NCBI RefSeq assembly: GCF_902712855.1
Contig: NZ_LR743507.1
Location: 2,032,001-2,096,000, forward strand
Direction: 5' to 3'
DNA length: 64,000 nucleotides
Origin: Variovorax paradoxus
Lineage (GTDB): Bacteria; Pseudomonadota; Gammaproteobacteria; Burkholderiales; Burkholderiaceae_C
Both the position numbers and the translations under genes were made by a program. Within the stretch, counting starts at the first letter, position 1. Every line of letters begins with the position of its first letter. Positions 27,583 through 36,491 of the stretch are shown one piece after another. Under the pieces are notes generated by a model that was not told the origin of the DNA, did not search any database, and saw nothing but the letters and a program-made list of their open reading frames with translations.

Positions 27583-27912
27583 CTAGATCCCCATCGCGCG
27601 CGTCTGCGTCTGCACCACGATCGCCACGCCCTGCGGCGCCTGGAAGGCGTTGTAGCAGACGCCGATGCTCGACTGCAGCAGGAAGCCGACGCCGTGCAGC
27701 TTCGTCTGCACCGCGCCGCCTGTCCAGCGGATGAGCAGGCAGGGCATCGGGTTCGGACCCGAGAAGAAGGTGCAGCCCACGACGGGATGCACGTCGGTCT
27801 CGAGCAGCGCGGGCGCGCCGTCGATCACCGCCTCGGTGTTGGTGGTGAAGAGCTGCGCCCTGCCCGCGTGCGGGCACATCACCGTGCTGGCGGTCGTCAG
27901 CAACGGAATCAT
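27583..27912 (-). CDS. PAAR-like spike-tip protein (Afp10-type)
   Basis: 109 residues from ATG 27912 (another ATG at 27924 is in frame). It is glycine- and hydrophobic-rich, with M-C-P-H-A-G-R near the N-terminus, C-T-F-F-S-G-P-N-P-M-P-C in the middle and C-Y-N-A near the end. These are the features of PAAR-like proteins that cap the central spike, often with a metal bound by His/Cys. The position between spike and gp25-like genes fits this role. Confidence 0.82.
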   Translation of the reverse strand: MIPLLTTASTVMCPHAGRAQLFTTNTEAVIDGAPALLETDVHPVVGCTFFSGPNPMPCLLIRWTGGAVQTKLHGVGFLLQSSIGVCYNAFQAPQGVAIVVQTQTRAMGI

Positions 27913-27985
27913 GTACGCCCCCACGGCGTTGCACGCCTGCCCCCCGAGGGGGCGTTCGCGCGCTTGGGGCGGCCCGGCGCCGCGC

Positions 27986-28561
27986 TCATGGCGGCACCCC
28001 GAAGGCCATCGCGCCGTTGACCAGGCTCACGCCCGCGAGCCCGACCTTGATGAGCCCGTTGTTCAGCGAGATGTCGCTGCCGCTGATCTCCAGCTTGCAG
28101 GCCTGGAAGCTCAGCGCGATGCCGTCGCCGCTCAGCACGATCTCGGCGCCGCCGCTGTGTGCGATCTTCACTTCGCCGTTCTCGTCGTCGAGCACGATCC
28201 GGTGGCCGCTCTCGGAGACGATCACGCGCACCTTCCCGCCCTGCGGGTCGGGCCGCTGCCCGTCCGCGAACCAGCAGCCCGACCACAGCGGCAGGTCGAG
28301 GTTGCCGGCCTCGAACTCGATCCACACGCCCGAGCCGATGGCCGGCAGCATGACCATGCCGTGGCCGTCGCCCGCGAACGGCAGCACGGGCATGGCCCAG
28401 CCGCATTCCTCGCCGTCGAGCAGGCCGGGCAGGGTGGCCTTGATGCGGCAGCGGTTCTCGGGGTCGGACACGTCCGTCACGAGGCCGCGGTACTTGCCGT
28501 AGTAGGTGGAGCCGATGCGGTCGACGACGCGCTCCAGGGTGAGTTCGGCGAGATCGATCAT
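27986..28561 (-). CDS. gpV-like central spike protein with OB fold
   Basis: 191 residues. The N-terminal half is an OB-fold of the phage baseplate V / VgrG gp5 type (Y-Y-G-K-Y-R-G-L-V-T-D-V, then V-L-P-F-A-G-D-G-H-G, then L-P-A-I-G-S-G-V-W-I-E-F-E). The C-terminal half is a short beta-helix built from repeats such as H-R-I-V-L-D-D-E-N-G-E-V-K-I. In Afp8/Pvc8 this module is fused to the hub; here it is a separate gene two bases after the hub gene. Confidence 0.9.
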   Translation of the reverse strand: MIDLAELTLERVVDRIGSTYYGKYRGLVTDVSDPENRCRIKATLPGLLDGEECGWAMPVLPFAGDGHGMVMLPAIGSGVWIEFEAGNLDLPLWSGCWFADGQRPDPQGGKVRVIVSESGHRIVLDDENGEVKIAHSGGAEIVLSGDGIALSFQACKLEISGSDISLNNGLIKVGLAGVSLVNGAMAFGVPP

Positions 28562-28563
28562 GG

Positions 28564-29718
28564 TCAGAAGATCCCCACGCTGGCTGAAACGGAAACGCTG
28601 AGCCCGCCGCCGAGCGCCTCGGCCACGGCCGCGCCGGAGATGCTGCTGGTCGAGTCGGTCTTGGCTTCGAGCTCCTGCGTGTAGAGCGATGGCGTGATGC
28701 GGTGCACCACGCGCGTGATGAGGTAGTCGCCGCTGTACGGCGTGGCGCCCGCGTCGACGCGCACCTTGCGGTAGGGCACGAGCACCGCGCCGTAGCAGCC
28801 CGGCACCACGCGGCTGCGCAGCTTGTAGACATAGCCGCGGCGCCGCGCCTGGCCGGTGACGGCGGCGGTCGGATCCTCGCGGTGGTTGTCGGCCGGGTGC
28901 AGCAGGCGGCGCGGCGTGAGGTCGGCCGGCTGCGCGGGCAGGTCGCGCATCAGGCCGAGGTCCTGTGCGCTGGTCTCGAAGCGGGTCACGCCCTGGTCGT
29001 TCACGCGCAGCACGCGTGCCCGGGTCCGCTCGGGGCCGCGCGGGTCTTCGGTGATCTCGGCGTCGGCCAGGTTGCGCTCGATGCCGATCATCACCAGCGC
29101 GGGCAGGTCGGCGGCGTCGGCCGGGTCGGGCAGGAAGCAGCCGATGCTCTTGCCGCCCTGCTGCTCGGCCGGCAGCACATAGGCATGGCGGTCGTTGTGG
29201 CGCGCCAGCCGGCGCAGGAAGGTCAGCACCGTGCCGCGCCGCGTGGTGGTGGCGGGCGTGCCCTGCGTGGGCGGAATGCGCTTCTCGCCGATCACCTGCG
29301 AAAAACGCCCGAACAGGATGTCAGCGACCTCGCTGTCGCTCTTGTTCTCGAAGGGCCGCTCGGCTTCCTCGTCGCGGTCGAGAAAGGCGCTGTCGTCGCG
29401 CACCACCATGGTGGCGGTGCTGCGCCCGGGTTGCGCGTCGAGTCCGGCATCGACGCCGGCGAGCGGCCCGTCGATCAGCGGCACGAAGCGTCCGTCGCCC
29501 AGGTCGAGTTCGATGCGCACGCGCGAGAACGGCGTGGCCGTGTCGCCCGGCCAGTGCTGCCAGGTGCCGCGCTCGTCGAGGCACAGCGCCATGCGCACGT
29601 GTGCCTCCCAGAAGGCGTCCATCTCCTGCGTGACCTCGATCTGTTCCACGCGCGCCAGTTCGTCCTCGCTCGCGGCGCGGTCGCCGAACCAGATGCGAAA
29701 GCGCATGTCGGCCATCAT
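28564..29718 (-). CDS. gpD-like baseplate hub protein (N-terminal part of VgrG/Afp8)
   Basis: 384 residues of the late-control protein D / gp27 hub family. Supporting stretches are E-V-A-D-I-L-F-G-R-F followed by R-R-G-T-V-L-T-F-L-R-R-L-A-R-H, and Y-S-G-D-Y-L-I-T-R-V-V-H-R-I near the C-terminus, where the family ends. The hub forms the trimeric ring between tube and spike. The start overlaps the LysM gene stop by 4 bp. Confidence 0.9.
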   Translation of the reverse strand: MMADMRFRIWFGDRAASEDELARVEQIEVTQEMDAFWEAHVRMALCLDERGTWQHWPGDTATPFSRVRIELDLGDGRFVPLIDGPLAGVDAGLDAQPGRSTATMVVRDDSAFLDRDEEAERPFENKSDSEVADILFGRFSQVIGEKRIPPTQGTPATTTRRGTVLTFLRRLARHNDRHAYVLPAEQQGGKSIGCFLPDPADAADLPALVMIGIERNLADAEITEDPRGPERTRARVLRVNDQGVTRFETSAQDLGLMRDLPAQPADLTPRRLLHPADNHREDPTAAVTGQARRRGYVYKLRSRVVPGCYGAVLVPYRKVRVDAGATPYSGDYLITRVVHRITPSLYTQELEAKTDSTSSISGAAVAEALGGGLSVSVSASVGIF

Positions 29719-29987
29719 GTCTTCGGCACGGCCAGCGTGTCGCCCGGGGTTTCGACGAGCGTTCGCCCGTCGAGTGCGGTGTTGGCGTCGGCCACGTGCC
29801 AGAACTGCGTGGCATCGCCCTGGTTGGCCTGCGCGAACAGGTCGAGCCGGTCGGCGGCCTGCACAGTCTGCGGATCGCCGGTCGTCGGCGTGAGCCTGCG
29901 CAGCCGCAATGCGGTGACGCGCTCGCCGGTGGACGCCACCGTCTCGACCGTGGCCACGTTCGCGTAGCGGGAGTTGGCGAGGAACAT
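29715..29987 (-). CDS. small LysM-like baseplate protein (gpX/gp53-like)
   Basis: 90 residues. The C-terminal part has a LysM-like pattern (A-A-D-R-L-D-L-F-A-Q-A-N-Q-G-D-A-T-Q-F-W, then A-N, then G-D-T-L-A-V-P). In Afp7/Pvc7 a LysM domain is fused to the CIS_tube domain; here the two are separate adjacent genes 11 bp apart. In contractile tails such LysM proteins clamp the baseplate inner ring rather than bind peptidoglycan. Confidence 0.85.
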   Translation of the reverse strand: MFLANSRYANVATVETVASTGERVTALRLRRLTPTTGDPQTVQAADRLDLFAQANQGDATQFWHVADANTALDGRTLVETPGDTLAVPKT

Positions 29988-29998
29988 GGAAAGAGCTC

Positions 29999-30667
29999 CT
30001 AGAGGGGAATGAGGTCGGCCACCTGGTCGACGGTGTTGGCGAGGTTGGCCACGGCCTGCGCCTCCTTGGCGATGGTGGTGAAGGCGAGCGCCCCCTTGGC
30101 GAGCACGTCGTCGGAGCAGCCGTCGACCGCGATCACGCTCAGCGAGATGTCGACCTCGGCGCGCAGCGGGTTGAGCGCCGCGTCGTACTCGAGCTCGCCG
30201 ATGGTCATCGAGTCGATGGTCACGGGCAGCACGCGGGTGAGGCCCCAGATGAAGAGGATGCGCGGGTACTTCTCGCGCGGGATCGGCTGCGCCGCGGGCG
30301 GCGTGCCGGCGCCGGAGATGGCGCTGCCGATGGCGTCGATGGCCGCACCCACCAGGCCCGCGAGCCTGCTGCTGGGCAGCACCATCTTCTCGAGCGCGCT
30401 GAGCTGCGGGCCGATGCCGAAGGTGCGCGCCAGCACCTTGTCGTCGGCGAGCAGGTTGGCGGCGCTGAAGTGGGCCTTGAAGCTGATCTTCTCGAAGGTG
30501 TGCTCGCCTGCCTGCGTGGTCTCGCGCTGCGTCGCGCCCGAGGGCCGCGGCGGTATCTGCAGCACGCGCGAGAGCGACTCGGGGTTGTACTGGAAGATGA
30601 CCACGTTCGGAATCGGCCCGATGAGGTCGGTGCCGTATTCGATGAGGGCGCCGCGCAGCAGGTTCAT
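29999..30667 (-). CDS. CIS_tube-domain baseplate/tube adaptor (Afp7-like)
   Basis: 222 residues. The start V-V-I-F-Q-Y-N-P-E-S-L-S-R and the later I-L-F-I-W-G-L-T-R-V-L-P-V-T-I-D-S-M and Y-D-A-A-L-N-P-L-R-A-E-V are the family pattern of the CIS tube-initiator proteins that join tube to hub. The ATG at 30667 overlaps the preceding gene by 4 bp; the longer open frame upstream is a shadow of the ATPase gene. Confidence 0.88.
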   Translation of the reverse strand: MNLLRGALIEYGTDLIGPIPNVVIFQYNPESLSRVLQIPPRPSGATQRETTQAGEHTFEKISFKAHFSAANLLADDKVLARTFGIGPQLSALEKMVLPSSRLAGLVGAAIDAIGSAISGAGTPPAAQPIPREKYPRILFIWGLTRVLPVTIDSMTIGELEYDAALNPLRAEVDISLSVIAVDGCSDDVLAKGALAFTTIAKEAQAVANLANTVDQVADLIPL

Positions 30668-30945
30668 GGCGTGGTCTTCCGGTCGGTGCGCGGCGTGCTG
30701 GCCTGGCGCGCGATCTGCCGTGCGATGCGGGCGGCCAGCGCTGCGGGTTGCGACGATGCGGGCGAGTCGATGCGCCCGGCGTCCAGCCGTTCCGTCGAGC
30801 GTGCGGTGAAGTCGCGCTGCTGCAGCGCGCGCGACAGCGCAGGGCCCAGCAGGCGGGCAGCGGCCTGCGCGGTGGCGGGGTCGATGCCGCGCAGGTCGAG
30901 CTCGAGCCGGTCGATGACGATGCGGCGGGCTGCTGCGGCCTTCAT
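30664..30945 (-). CDS. small eCIS-locus protein of unknown function
   Basis: 93 residues, basic. It starts with I-V-I-D-R-L-E-L-D-L-R-G-I-D-P-A-T-A and is Ala-rich and helical, ending in a disordered T-P-R-T-D-R-K tail. Small proteins of this kind often follow the AAA+ ATPase in eCIS loci, but I know no assigned role. It is tightly coupled on both sides (TGATG overlap with the ATPase gene, 4-bp overlap with the CIS_tube gene), which supports it as a real gene. Confidence 0.75.
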   Translation of the reverse strand: MKAAAARRIVIDRLELDLRGIDPATAQAAARLLGPALSRALQQRDFTARSTERLDAGRIDSPASSQPAALAARIARQIARQASTPRTDRKTTP

Positions 30946-33086
30946 CACGGGCTCCTCGGTGCCGCGACCAGCGGCGCGTAGGGACCGAACTGGTCCAGGC
31001 TGTGCGCGCGCTCGAGCTTGGCGTACTCGCGGTGCACCGCGCGGATGACGGCCGGCATGCCCAGCGCGCGCGGTGCGCCGTCGTTCGCGCTCTGCAGGCA
31101 GGCCTGGAACACGATGCCGCGGATGTGGCCGCCGGCGAGGGCGAAGTTCTGTGCGAGGAAGGGCAGGTCGAGCGCGCTCGCATCCACGCCTTCCGGCATG
31201 GCGCCCTGCCAGATGCGCAGCCGCTCGGCCGCGCCGGGCAGCGGCAGCTCGAGCACGAAGCGCAGGCGGCGCAGGAAGGCTTCGTCGAGGTCCTTCTTCC
31301 GGTTGGTGGCGAGGATGGCCAGGCCCTTGAAGCGCTCCATGCGTTCCAGCAGGTAGCTCACCTCGAGGTTGGCGTAGCGGTCGTGCGCGTCCTTCACCTC
31401 GGTGCGCTTGCCGAACAGCGCGTCGGCCTCGTCGAAGAACAGGATCACGTCGGCCGAGTCGGCCGCGTCGAACAGCCGGCGCAGGTTCTTCTCGGTTTCG
31501 CCGATGTACTTGTTCACCACCTGCGACAGGTCGATGCGGTAGATGGGCAGGCCGAGTTCGCGCGCGATGGCCTCGGCGGCCATGGTCTTGCCGGTGCCGG
31601 GCGGCCCGGCGAACAGGGCGGCCAGGCCGCCTTCGTTCCAGGCGCGCGCAGTGCCCCATTCGTAATGCACGCGCGTGAGGTTGCGCATGGCGACGACGAT
31701 CTCGCCGATCTGGCGGGTCTGCTCGGGCGGCAGCATGAGCTCGTCGAGCCGGAAGCGCGGTGCCACCGGCTGAGCGAGCGCGCCCAGGTCGAGGTCGGCG
31801 CGCGCGGCCTGCATCAGCGCGTCGGCGGTGGGCACGGTGCCGTGCGCCGCGAGTTCGTCGCCGATGCGGTGGATGGCCTCGCGTTCGTAGCGGAAGCGCC
31901 GCGCCACCTCGGCCAGCAGGCTGTCGTCCAGCACGCCGGGCAGCGCGCCGCGCCAGCAGGCCAGGCGTTCGCCATGCGTCATCGGAGGCACCTCGATGGG
32001 TGGCAGCGCGTTCGGTCCCAAGCCGCGCAGCGCTTCGCGATCGCGCAGGCCGACGAACACTGTGAGCGGCAAGGCGGGGAACGGCGGCGGCCCGATGTGC
32101 GCGTCATGCGCGCAGCCGTCGGCCAGCAGGTCGATGGGCAGGTAGACGGCGCAGCCGCGCAGCCAAGCCGTGACGAGGAAGGTCGGCAGGTGTTCGCGTT
32201 GCAGCGCGGGGCTGGGCCGCACGACCGGCACGCCCGCTGGCGCGCAGCCGGCGGCCGCGACTTCGGCCAGCGGTGCACCGGCGGCGCCCACCAGCGGCTG
32301 CAGGCTCATGCGCGCGCCGGGCGCGGTCACGCGCAGGCCGTGCGGCGCTGCCACGTCGCTGCACGGTGGCACCGCCTGCAGCGAGGAAGGTGTCTCGTGG
32401 CCGTGGAACAGCAGTTCGCGCGCGACGGGCCCGGCCACCGACAGTGCCGCGTGCCAGCCCTCGCCCTGCGCCGACAGCACGCCGTGGCGCAGCAGCGGAT
32501 GCGCCGCGTCGAAGCCGCGCACGAGATCGTCGGGCTCGTCCCACAGCCGCTGCGCGAGCGCCAGTGTGGGCTCGGTGCGGCCCGGGTCGTTGAGGCAGGC
32601 TGCGATCACCTGGCCGGCCGAGCTGTCGACCGCGGGCAGCAGCGCCATCGCGAGCACGAAGCGGTCGAGCGGCGACAGGCCGAGCGCCTGCACCAGCCAC
32701 GCGAACGAGCCACGCGGGCCGGTGGCGCGTCCAGCGGGTGCGATCGGCGCGGCGATCAGCTCGCCCAGGTGGCGCGCAGTGACGTCGCCGGCGAAGAAGC
32801 TGCGCTTGTCGCTGGCATAGCGCAGCAGGTCGAGCGTGGCCAGCGCGCGGTCGGAGAAGGGCGGCAGCGCGCCGTTCGCGTTGCTGCCTGCCTCGGTGCC
32901 CGCCACTTGGGCGCTGCGTTCGCGCCACAGCCAGCACACCTCGCGCCGCAGCCGCAGCGTGACCTGCCGCAGCCAGTGCTGCGCCACCGGGTCCTCGCCG
33001 CGCGCACCGGGCAGGAACACCACGGCTTCCGCGTCGTGGCGGTGCGGCCCGTGCTGGATCGGCTGGAGGGAAATGTGGAGCGTCAT
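30945..33086 (-). CDS. eCIS AAA+ ATPase (Afp15/Pvc15-type)
   Basis: 713 residues. A long N-terminal region precedes a C-terminal AAA+ domain with Walker A G-P-P-G-T-G-K-T (about 494-501), Walker B I-L-F-F-D-E-A-D-A-L-F-G (about 547-558) and an arginine-finger region (F-L-R-R-L-R-F). AAA+ ATPases of this kind are near-universal in eCIS loci and are the best marker that separates them from phage tails; they may load cargo or aid assembly. ATG at 33086 overlaps the DUF4255 gene stop (TGATG). Confidence 0.93.
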   Translation of the reverse strand: MTLHISLQPIQHGPHRHDAEAVVFLPGARGEDPVAQHWLRQVTLRLRREVCWLWRERSAQVAGTEAGSNANGALPPFSDRALATLDLLRYASDKRSFFAGDVTARHLGELIAAPIAPAGRATGPRGSFAWLVQALGLSPLDRFVLAMALLPAVDSSAGQVIAACLNDPGRTEPTLALAQRLWDEPDDLVRGFDAAHPLLRHGVLSAQGEGWHAALSVAGPVARELLFHGHETPSSLQAVPPCSDVAAPHGLRVTAPGARMSLQPLVGAAGAPLAEVAAAGCAPAGVPVVRPSPALQREHLPTFLVTAWLRGCAVYLPIDLLADGCAHDAHIGPPPFPALPLTVFVGLRDREALRGLGPNALPPIEVPPMTHGERLACWRGALPGVLDDSLLAEVARRFRYEREAIHRIGDELAAHGTVPTADALMQAARADLDLGALAQPVAPRFRLDELMLPPEQTRQIGEIVVAMRNLTRVHYEWGTARAWNEGGLAALFAGPPGTGKTMAAEAIARELGLPIYRIDLSQVVNKYIGETEKNLRRLFDAADSADVILFFDEADALFGKRTEVKDAHDRYANLEVSYLLERMERFKGLAILATNRKKDLDEAFLRRLRFVLELPLPGAAERLRIWQGAMPEGVDASALDLPFLAQNFALAGGHIRGIVFQACLQSANDGAPRALGMPAVIRAVHREYAKLERAHSLDQFGPYAPLVAAPRSP

Positions 33087-34270
33087 CACGGCACCGTCAC
33101 TTCCGGGCTGGAGCGCGCCTGCTGGCCGTTCACCCGCAGCACCACGCGGTACACGCCCGCGCCCACGGCGGCGGCCACGCCGGGCACGGTCAGCGTCTGC
33201 TGCCAGGGCGGCGCGGCGGGCGCGCCCGAGGCGAGGACGGCGTCGAACTGCCGCACCGCGACGCCGTTGCGCAGCAGCGCGACGATCACGTCGTCGGCGT
33301 CGGTGCCCAGCAGGTTGCCGCTGAGCGTGAGGTCGCCGCCGGCCATGGCCGCGCCCGCGAGCGTGGGCAGCAGCCGTGCGGCCACGAGGTTGCTGGAACG
33401 CGTGCGCGTCGGCGAGAGCCGGCGCCGCACGATCAGCGGGTGCTCGCCGGCCGAGATCACGGTGCCGTCGGCCACCGGCGTGACGGCGGGCGATCCTTCG
33501 GCGGTGACCTGCATGCGGTCGGGCCGCCGGCCGGTGACGGTGAGCACCACGCCGTCGAGCACCGCCTCGAGGTCGCCGCCGTTGAGGTCTTCGCCGAACA
33601 GCGTGAAGCTGTCGCCGGCTTCGAAGGCCTCGGGCTCGACGCGGTCGAGCGAGGGGCCGAGCGTGGGCTGCACGTCGACCTGCACGCCTTCGCCGCCGAT
33701 GATGGTGTTGGGCGTGGTCTCGTAGTTGACGCCCACCAGCAGCGACGACGCGGGGTCGGTGCCGGGCACGATCATCACCGGCCGCATCTCGAAGGCGACC
33801 GACAGGCGGTAGCGTTCGTCGGTGCCCTGCATGATCTTCGAGAGCAGTTCCACGCCCGAGTCGTCGAAGGTCAGCTTGAGCGGCTCGGGGTTGTTCTCGA
33901 GCGCCTGCGCCACGGCGGGCGCGACGGCCGCGTCGAGCGCGAGGAAGTTGAGCTCGTGCAGCGCGGCGAGGCCGCGCCCCAGCAGCTCGTGCGCCTCGGC
34001 GCTGTCGCTGTCCTCGACGCGGTCGAAGGCGGTCAGCAGGTACTTGAGCACCAGCCACAGCGGCGCGGGCTGGCCGCTGTGCAGCGCGTGGTTGCGCAGG
34101 TGCGGATCGAAGCCGGTCTCGTAGAGGAAGAGGTTGAGCTTGGCGTTCGCGTTGTTGCCGGCCGCGTCCTCGGGCTTGCCGATGCTGACGTCGAAGCCGC
34201 GACGGATCAGGTGGTCCTGCAGCAGCCGCGTCACTGCGCCGATGGCCCGGCCCGAGTCGACGAGTGCCAT
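33086..34270 (-). CDS. DUF4255 tail-terminator/cap protein (Afp16/Pvc16-type)
   Basis: 394 residues. The N-terminal 190 or so match DUF4255 (Pvc16_N): V-T-R-L-L-Q-D-H-L, then N-L-F-L-Y-E-T-G-F-D-P-H-L-R-N, then P-L-W-L-V-L-K-Y-L-L-T-A-F. The remainder looks like one or two Ig-like/IPT beta domains. In Afp and PVC this protein caps the distal end of the tube and sheath and sets particle length. The extra beta domains may be exposed at the particle end. Confidence 0.92.
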   Translation of the reverse strand: MALVDSGRAIGAVTRLLQDHLIRRGFDVSIGKPEDAAGNNANAKLNLFLYETGFDPHLRNHALHSGQPAPLWLVLKYLLTAFDRVEDSDSAEAHELLGRGLAALHELNFLALDAAVAPAVAQALENNPEPLKLTFDDSGVELLSKIMQGTDERYRLSVAFEMRPVMIVPGTDPASSLLVGVNYETTPNTIIGGEGVQVDVQPTLGPSLDRVEPEAFEAGDSFTLFGEDLNGGDLEAVLDGVVLTVTGRRPDRMQVTAEGSPAVTPVADGTVISAGEHPLIVRRRLSPTRTRSSNLVAARLLPTLAGAAMAGGDLTLSGNLLGTDADDVIVALLRNGVAVRQFDAVLASGAPAAPPWQQTLTVPGVAAAVGAGVYRVVLRVNGQQARSSPEVTVP

Positions 34271-34276
34271 GGTGCG

Positions 34277-35092
34277 TCAGAGCCGGTAGAGCGCGCGGCG
34301 CGAGAGCGTCGAGCGCGGCGTGGGAGAGCGCAGCGACGGCGCGGCGGCGGGAGTTGCGGGCGCCGGGGCGACGGCGGCCGGCGGCGGCGCATCGACACGC
34401 AGGTGGATCGCGCCGATGGTCACGTCGACGCGTTCCTCGCGCGGCGCCGTGGCCGCCCTTGCGCGGCGTGCCGCAACGGGCATCGGTGCGAGGCGCCGGC
34501 CGGCCATGGGAAATTGCACGGCGTCGTGGCCTGGCGCGTCGTCGATTGCGCCGATGCCGGTGTCTTCGATGCCGATGCGCGATGGAGGGAGGACTTCGAT
34601 GTCCTGCGTGACTTCCTCGATGCCGGAAACAGCAAGCCGCACCACGGCGTCGCCCCTCTCGCTGTCCGCTGGCAGGCCGGGTTCGGTTCGGCCGTGCGGG
34701 TCTGCAGCGACCCAGGCCATCGCGGCTTGCAGGGCCGTGTGCGCGGGCGGCGGCGAGAGGTCGAGCACGTCCGGCGCGGCCGCGGGCTCGCCGTGCGCGG
34801 GGGGGGCCGGCACGGGCAAGTGCGCATCCGGCTGCCGCGATGGCGGTGATGACGTGTGCATCGCGACGGGACCGGCCTTCCGGTCCGGCGCGCCCGTGTC
34901 CTGCCGAGGCTGCGCGACCGTACTGATGCCGCCGGTCTGCCCGGCCTCCTGCGCGAACTGCTGCCGGACCTCCTGCTCGACATCGATCTCGACCAGGTCC
35001 GCGCCGCCGGACGTGGGCGCGGGGAGTACCGCCGGGCGCGCCACCGGGCGGCCCGCGGACCGCAGCAGCGCGCCGAAATAGTCGATGGTCAT
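34277..35092 (-). CDS. disordered Pro/Ala-rich eCIS-locus protein
   Basis: 271 residues, rich in Pro, Ala, Asp and Glu and largely disordered. It begins M-T-I-D-Y-F-G-A-L-L-R and has a short conserved-looking beta segment near the C-terminus (V-D-V-T-I-G-A-I-H-L-R-V), a pattern I associate with small unassigned eCIS proteins. It overlaps the chaperone-like gene by 4 bp and precedes the cap gene by 6 bp. It could be the missing tape-measure, an assembly factor or a docking protein; none of these is shown by the sequence. Confidence 0.7.
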   Translation of the reverse strand: MTIDYFGALLRSAGRPVARPAVLPAPTSGGADLVEIDVEQEVRQQFAQEAGQTGGISTVAQPRQDTGAPDRKAGPVAMHTSSPPSRQPDAHLPVPAPPAHGEPAAAPDVLDLSPPPAHTALQAAMAWVAADPHGRTEPGLPADSERGDAVVRLAVSGIEEVTQDIEVLPPSRIGIEDTGIGAIDDAPGHDAVQFPMAGRRLAPMPVAARRARAATAPREERVDVTIGAIHLRVDAPPPAAVAPAPATPAAAPSLRSPTPRSTLSRRALYRL

Positions 35093-35877
35093 GGCAGCCC
35101 GCCTCCGTGGTCGTTGTCGATCAGCGCGAGGTATCGCGCGCGGCGCCGCGGCGGCACGGCCAGCGCCTGCTCCTCGGTCCAGCCGTAGTGCGAGGCGAGC
35201 TGGTGCACGTCGAGCAGCAGGCCCTGCTGGCGTCGCGCGAGCTTCTGCAGTGCGAGGCCTTCGAGGTCCACCGGCAGTTCGTCCTCCGCGCCGCAGGCCG
35301 GGCAGGTGCCGGCCACGCTGAAGGCCACGAGCGGGTCGTGCGCAGCGATGGCTTCGGCCAGCGCGGTGGCGTCGCCGGGCTGCAGGTCGCCATCGATGCG
35401 CAATGTGTCGATCACCGCGGCCACCGCGTCGGCCGGATTCGCATGCGGCCGGGTGCGCCAGTCGCGCAGGTCCTCGCCGGTCGGCAGGCGCAGCGTGGCG
35501 TGGCGCCCATCGGGCAGGTCGATGCGCAAGGGCTCGCCGCGCCCGTCGCGCGAGGCGCGTTCGTCCGGTGTGCGCGCGAGCAGTTCGTCGATCGGAAGTT
35601 CTGCCTCGAAGCGCTCGCCGCAGTCGGGCTGCACGCAGCGCAGCGCCACGTCGAGCGTGCGGGTCTCCTCGGTCAATGCGACCAGCTGCAGCAGCGCGCC
35701 GATGCGCACGCCGACCGGGCGCGACCACCAGAACGCCGCGTTGCGGTGGCCGCCGCAGCGGTCGAGCAGCTCGGTCACCAGCGCGGGCCGGTCGGCCTGC
35801 GCCAGGTCGACGTCGAGCGCGATGTCGAGGTCTTCGGCACGACCGAACGCCCGCAGGGAGATCGACGGGGTGGGCAT
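35089..35877 (-). CDS. probable baseplate-hub assembly chaperone (gp26-like, Cys pairs)
   Basis: 262 residues. The C-terminal part has the pattern A-S-H-Y-G-W-T-E-E-Q-A-L-A-V-P followed by R-R-R-A-R-Y-L-A-L-I, similar to T4 gp26-type baseplate hub chaperones found in eCIS loci. Two Cys pairs, C81/C86 and C192/C195 (T-C-P-A-C-G), could form one zinc site. It sits between tube and disordered-protein genes. Probably an assembly factor not present in mature particles (inference). Confidence 0.68.
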   Translation of the reverse strand: MPTPSISLRAFGRAEDLDIALDVDLAQADRPALVTELLDRCGGHRNAAFWWSRPVGVRIGALLQLVALTEETRTLDVALRCVQPDCGERFEAELPIDELLARTPDERASRDGRGEPLRIDLPDGRHATLRLPTGEDLRDWRTRPHANPADAVAAVIDTLRIDGDLQPGDATALAEAIAAHDPLVAFSVAGTCPACGAEDELPVDLEGLALQKLARRQQGLLLDVHQLASHYGWTEEQALAVPPRRRARYLALIDNDHGGGLP

Positions 35878-35910
35878 GGCGTGGCGTCCATGGTGCGGCG
35901 GTACGGACGG

Positions 35911-36435
35911 TCAGCCCGCCGGTTGCGGCACCGCGCCGGTCTCGTCGGGTTCGGGCGAGTCGATGTCGCGCTCCCAGCCCTCGGTCTCGAGCTTGAGGTG
36001 CTCGATGGCGATCGCATTGGCGTTCGAGTCGAGGTCGGGCACCGCGGTGTACTCGCTGACCCAGGCACGGTAGATCTTGTAGCGCTTCACGGTCTGGCCG
36101 CGCTCGTTGTTCATGAGCAGCACCACGTCCTTGCGGAAGTTCTTCAGGTCCATGCCGGCGTCGGTGATGGGGTGGACCAGGTTGGCCCACTTCTCGAACT
36201 CCAGGTCGTGCGTGATGCCGCGCTCCAGCGTGATCGCGTCGTAGGTGGTGCGGCCGGGCGACTTGCGGTCGGTGCTGTTGTCGCCGCCCTCGCGGTGCTT
36301 GACCACGTCGGTGGTGCGCTTGAGCGCGCCCACCTTGCTGATGCCCAGCACCACGCGGCCATCCCACATGAGCTGGAACTTGAAGTTCTTGTACGGGTCG
36401 ACGCGGTGGGCGTTGACGATGAAACCCTTGGGCAT
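35911..36435 (-). CDS. eCIS inner tube protein (gp19/Hcp-like)
   Basis: 174 residues of the T4 gp19-type tail-tube family. Typical elements are the N-terminal H-R-V-D-P-Y-K-N-F-K-F-Q-L, I-T-L-E-R-G-I-T-H-D near residue 75, Y-K-I-Y-R-A-W-V-S-E and A-I-E-H-L-K-L-E-T-E-G-W-E-R-D near the end. It forms hexameric rings stacked inside the sheath. Only one tube gene is present, whereas Afp and PVC encode two. Confidence 0.93.
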   Translation of the reverse strand: MPKGFIVNAHRVDPYKNFKFQLMWDGRVVLGISKVGALKRTTDVVKHREGGDNSTDRKSPGRTTYDAITLERGITHDLEFEKWANLVHPITDAGMDLKNFRKDVVLLMNNERGQTVKRYKIYRAWVSEYTAVPDLDSNANAIAIEHLKLETEGWERDIDSPEPDETGAVPQPAG

Positions 36436-36491
36436 GGTCAGCTCCTGTTCGTGCCAGTTTCAGGCGAGGCTGTCGCGGTCTGTTTGTTCGT

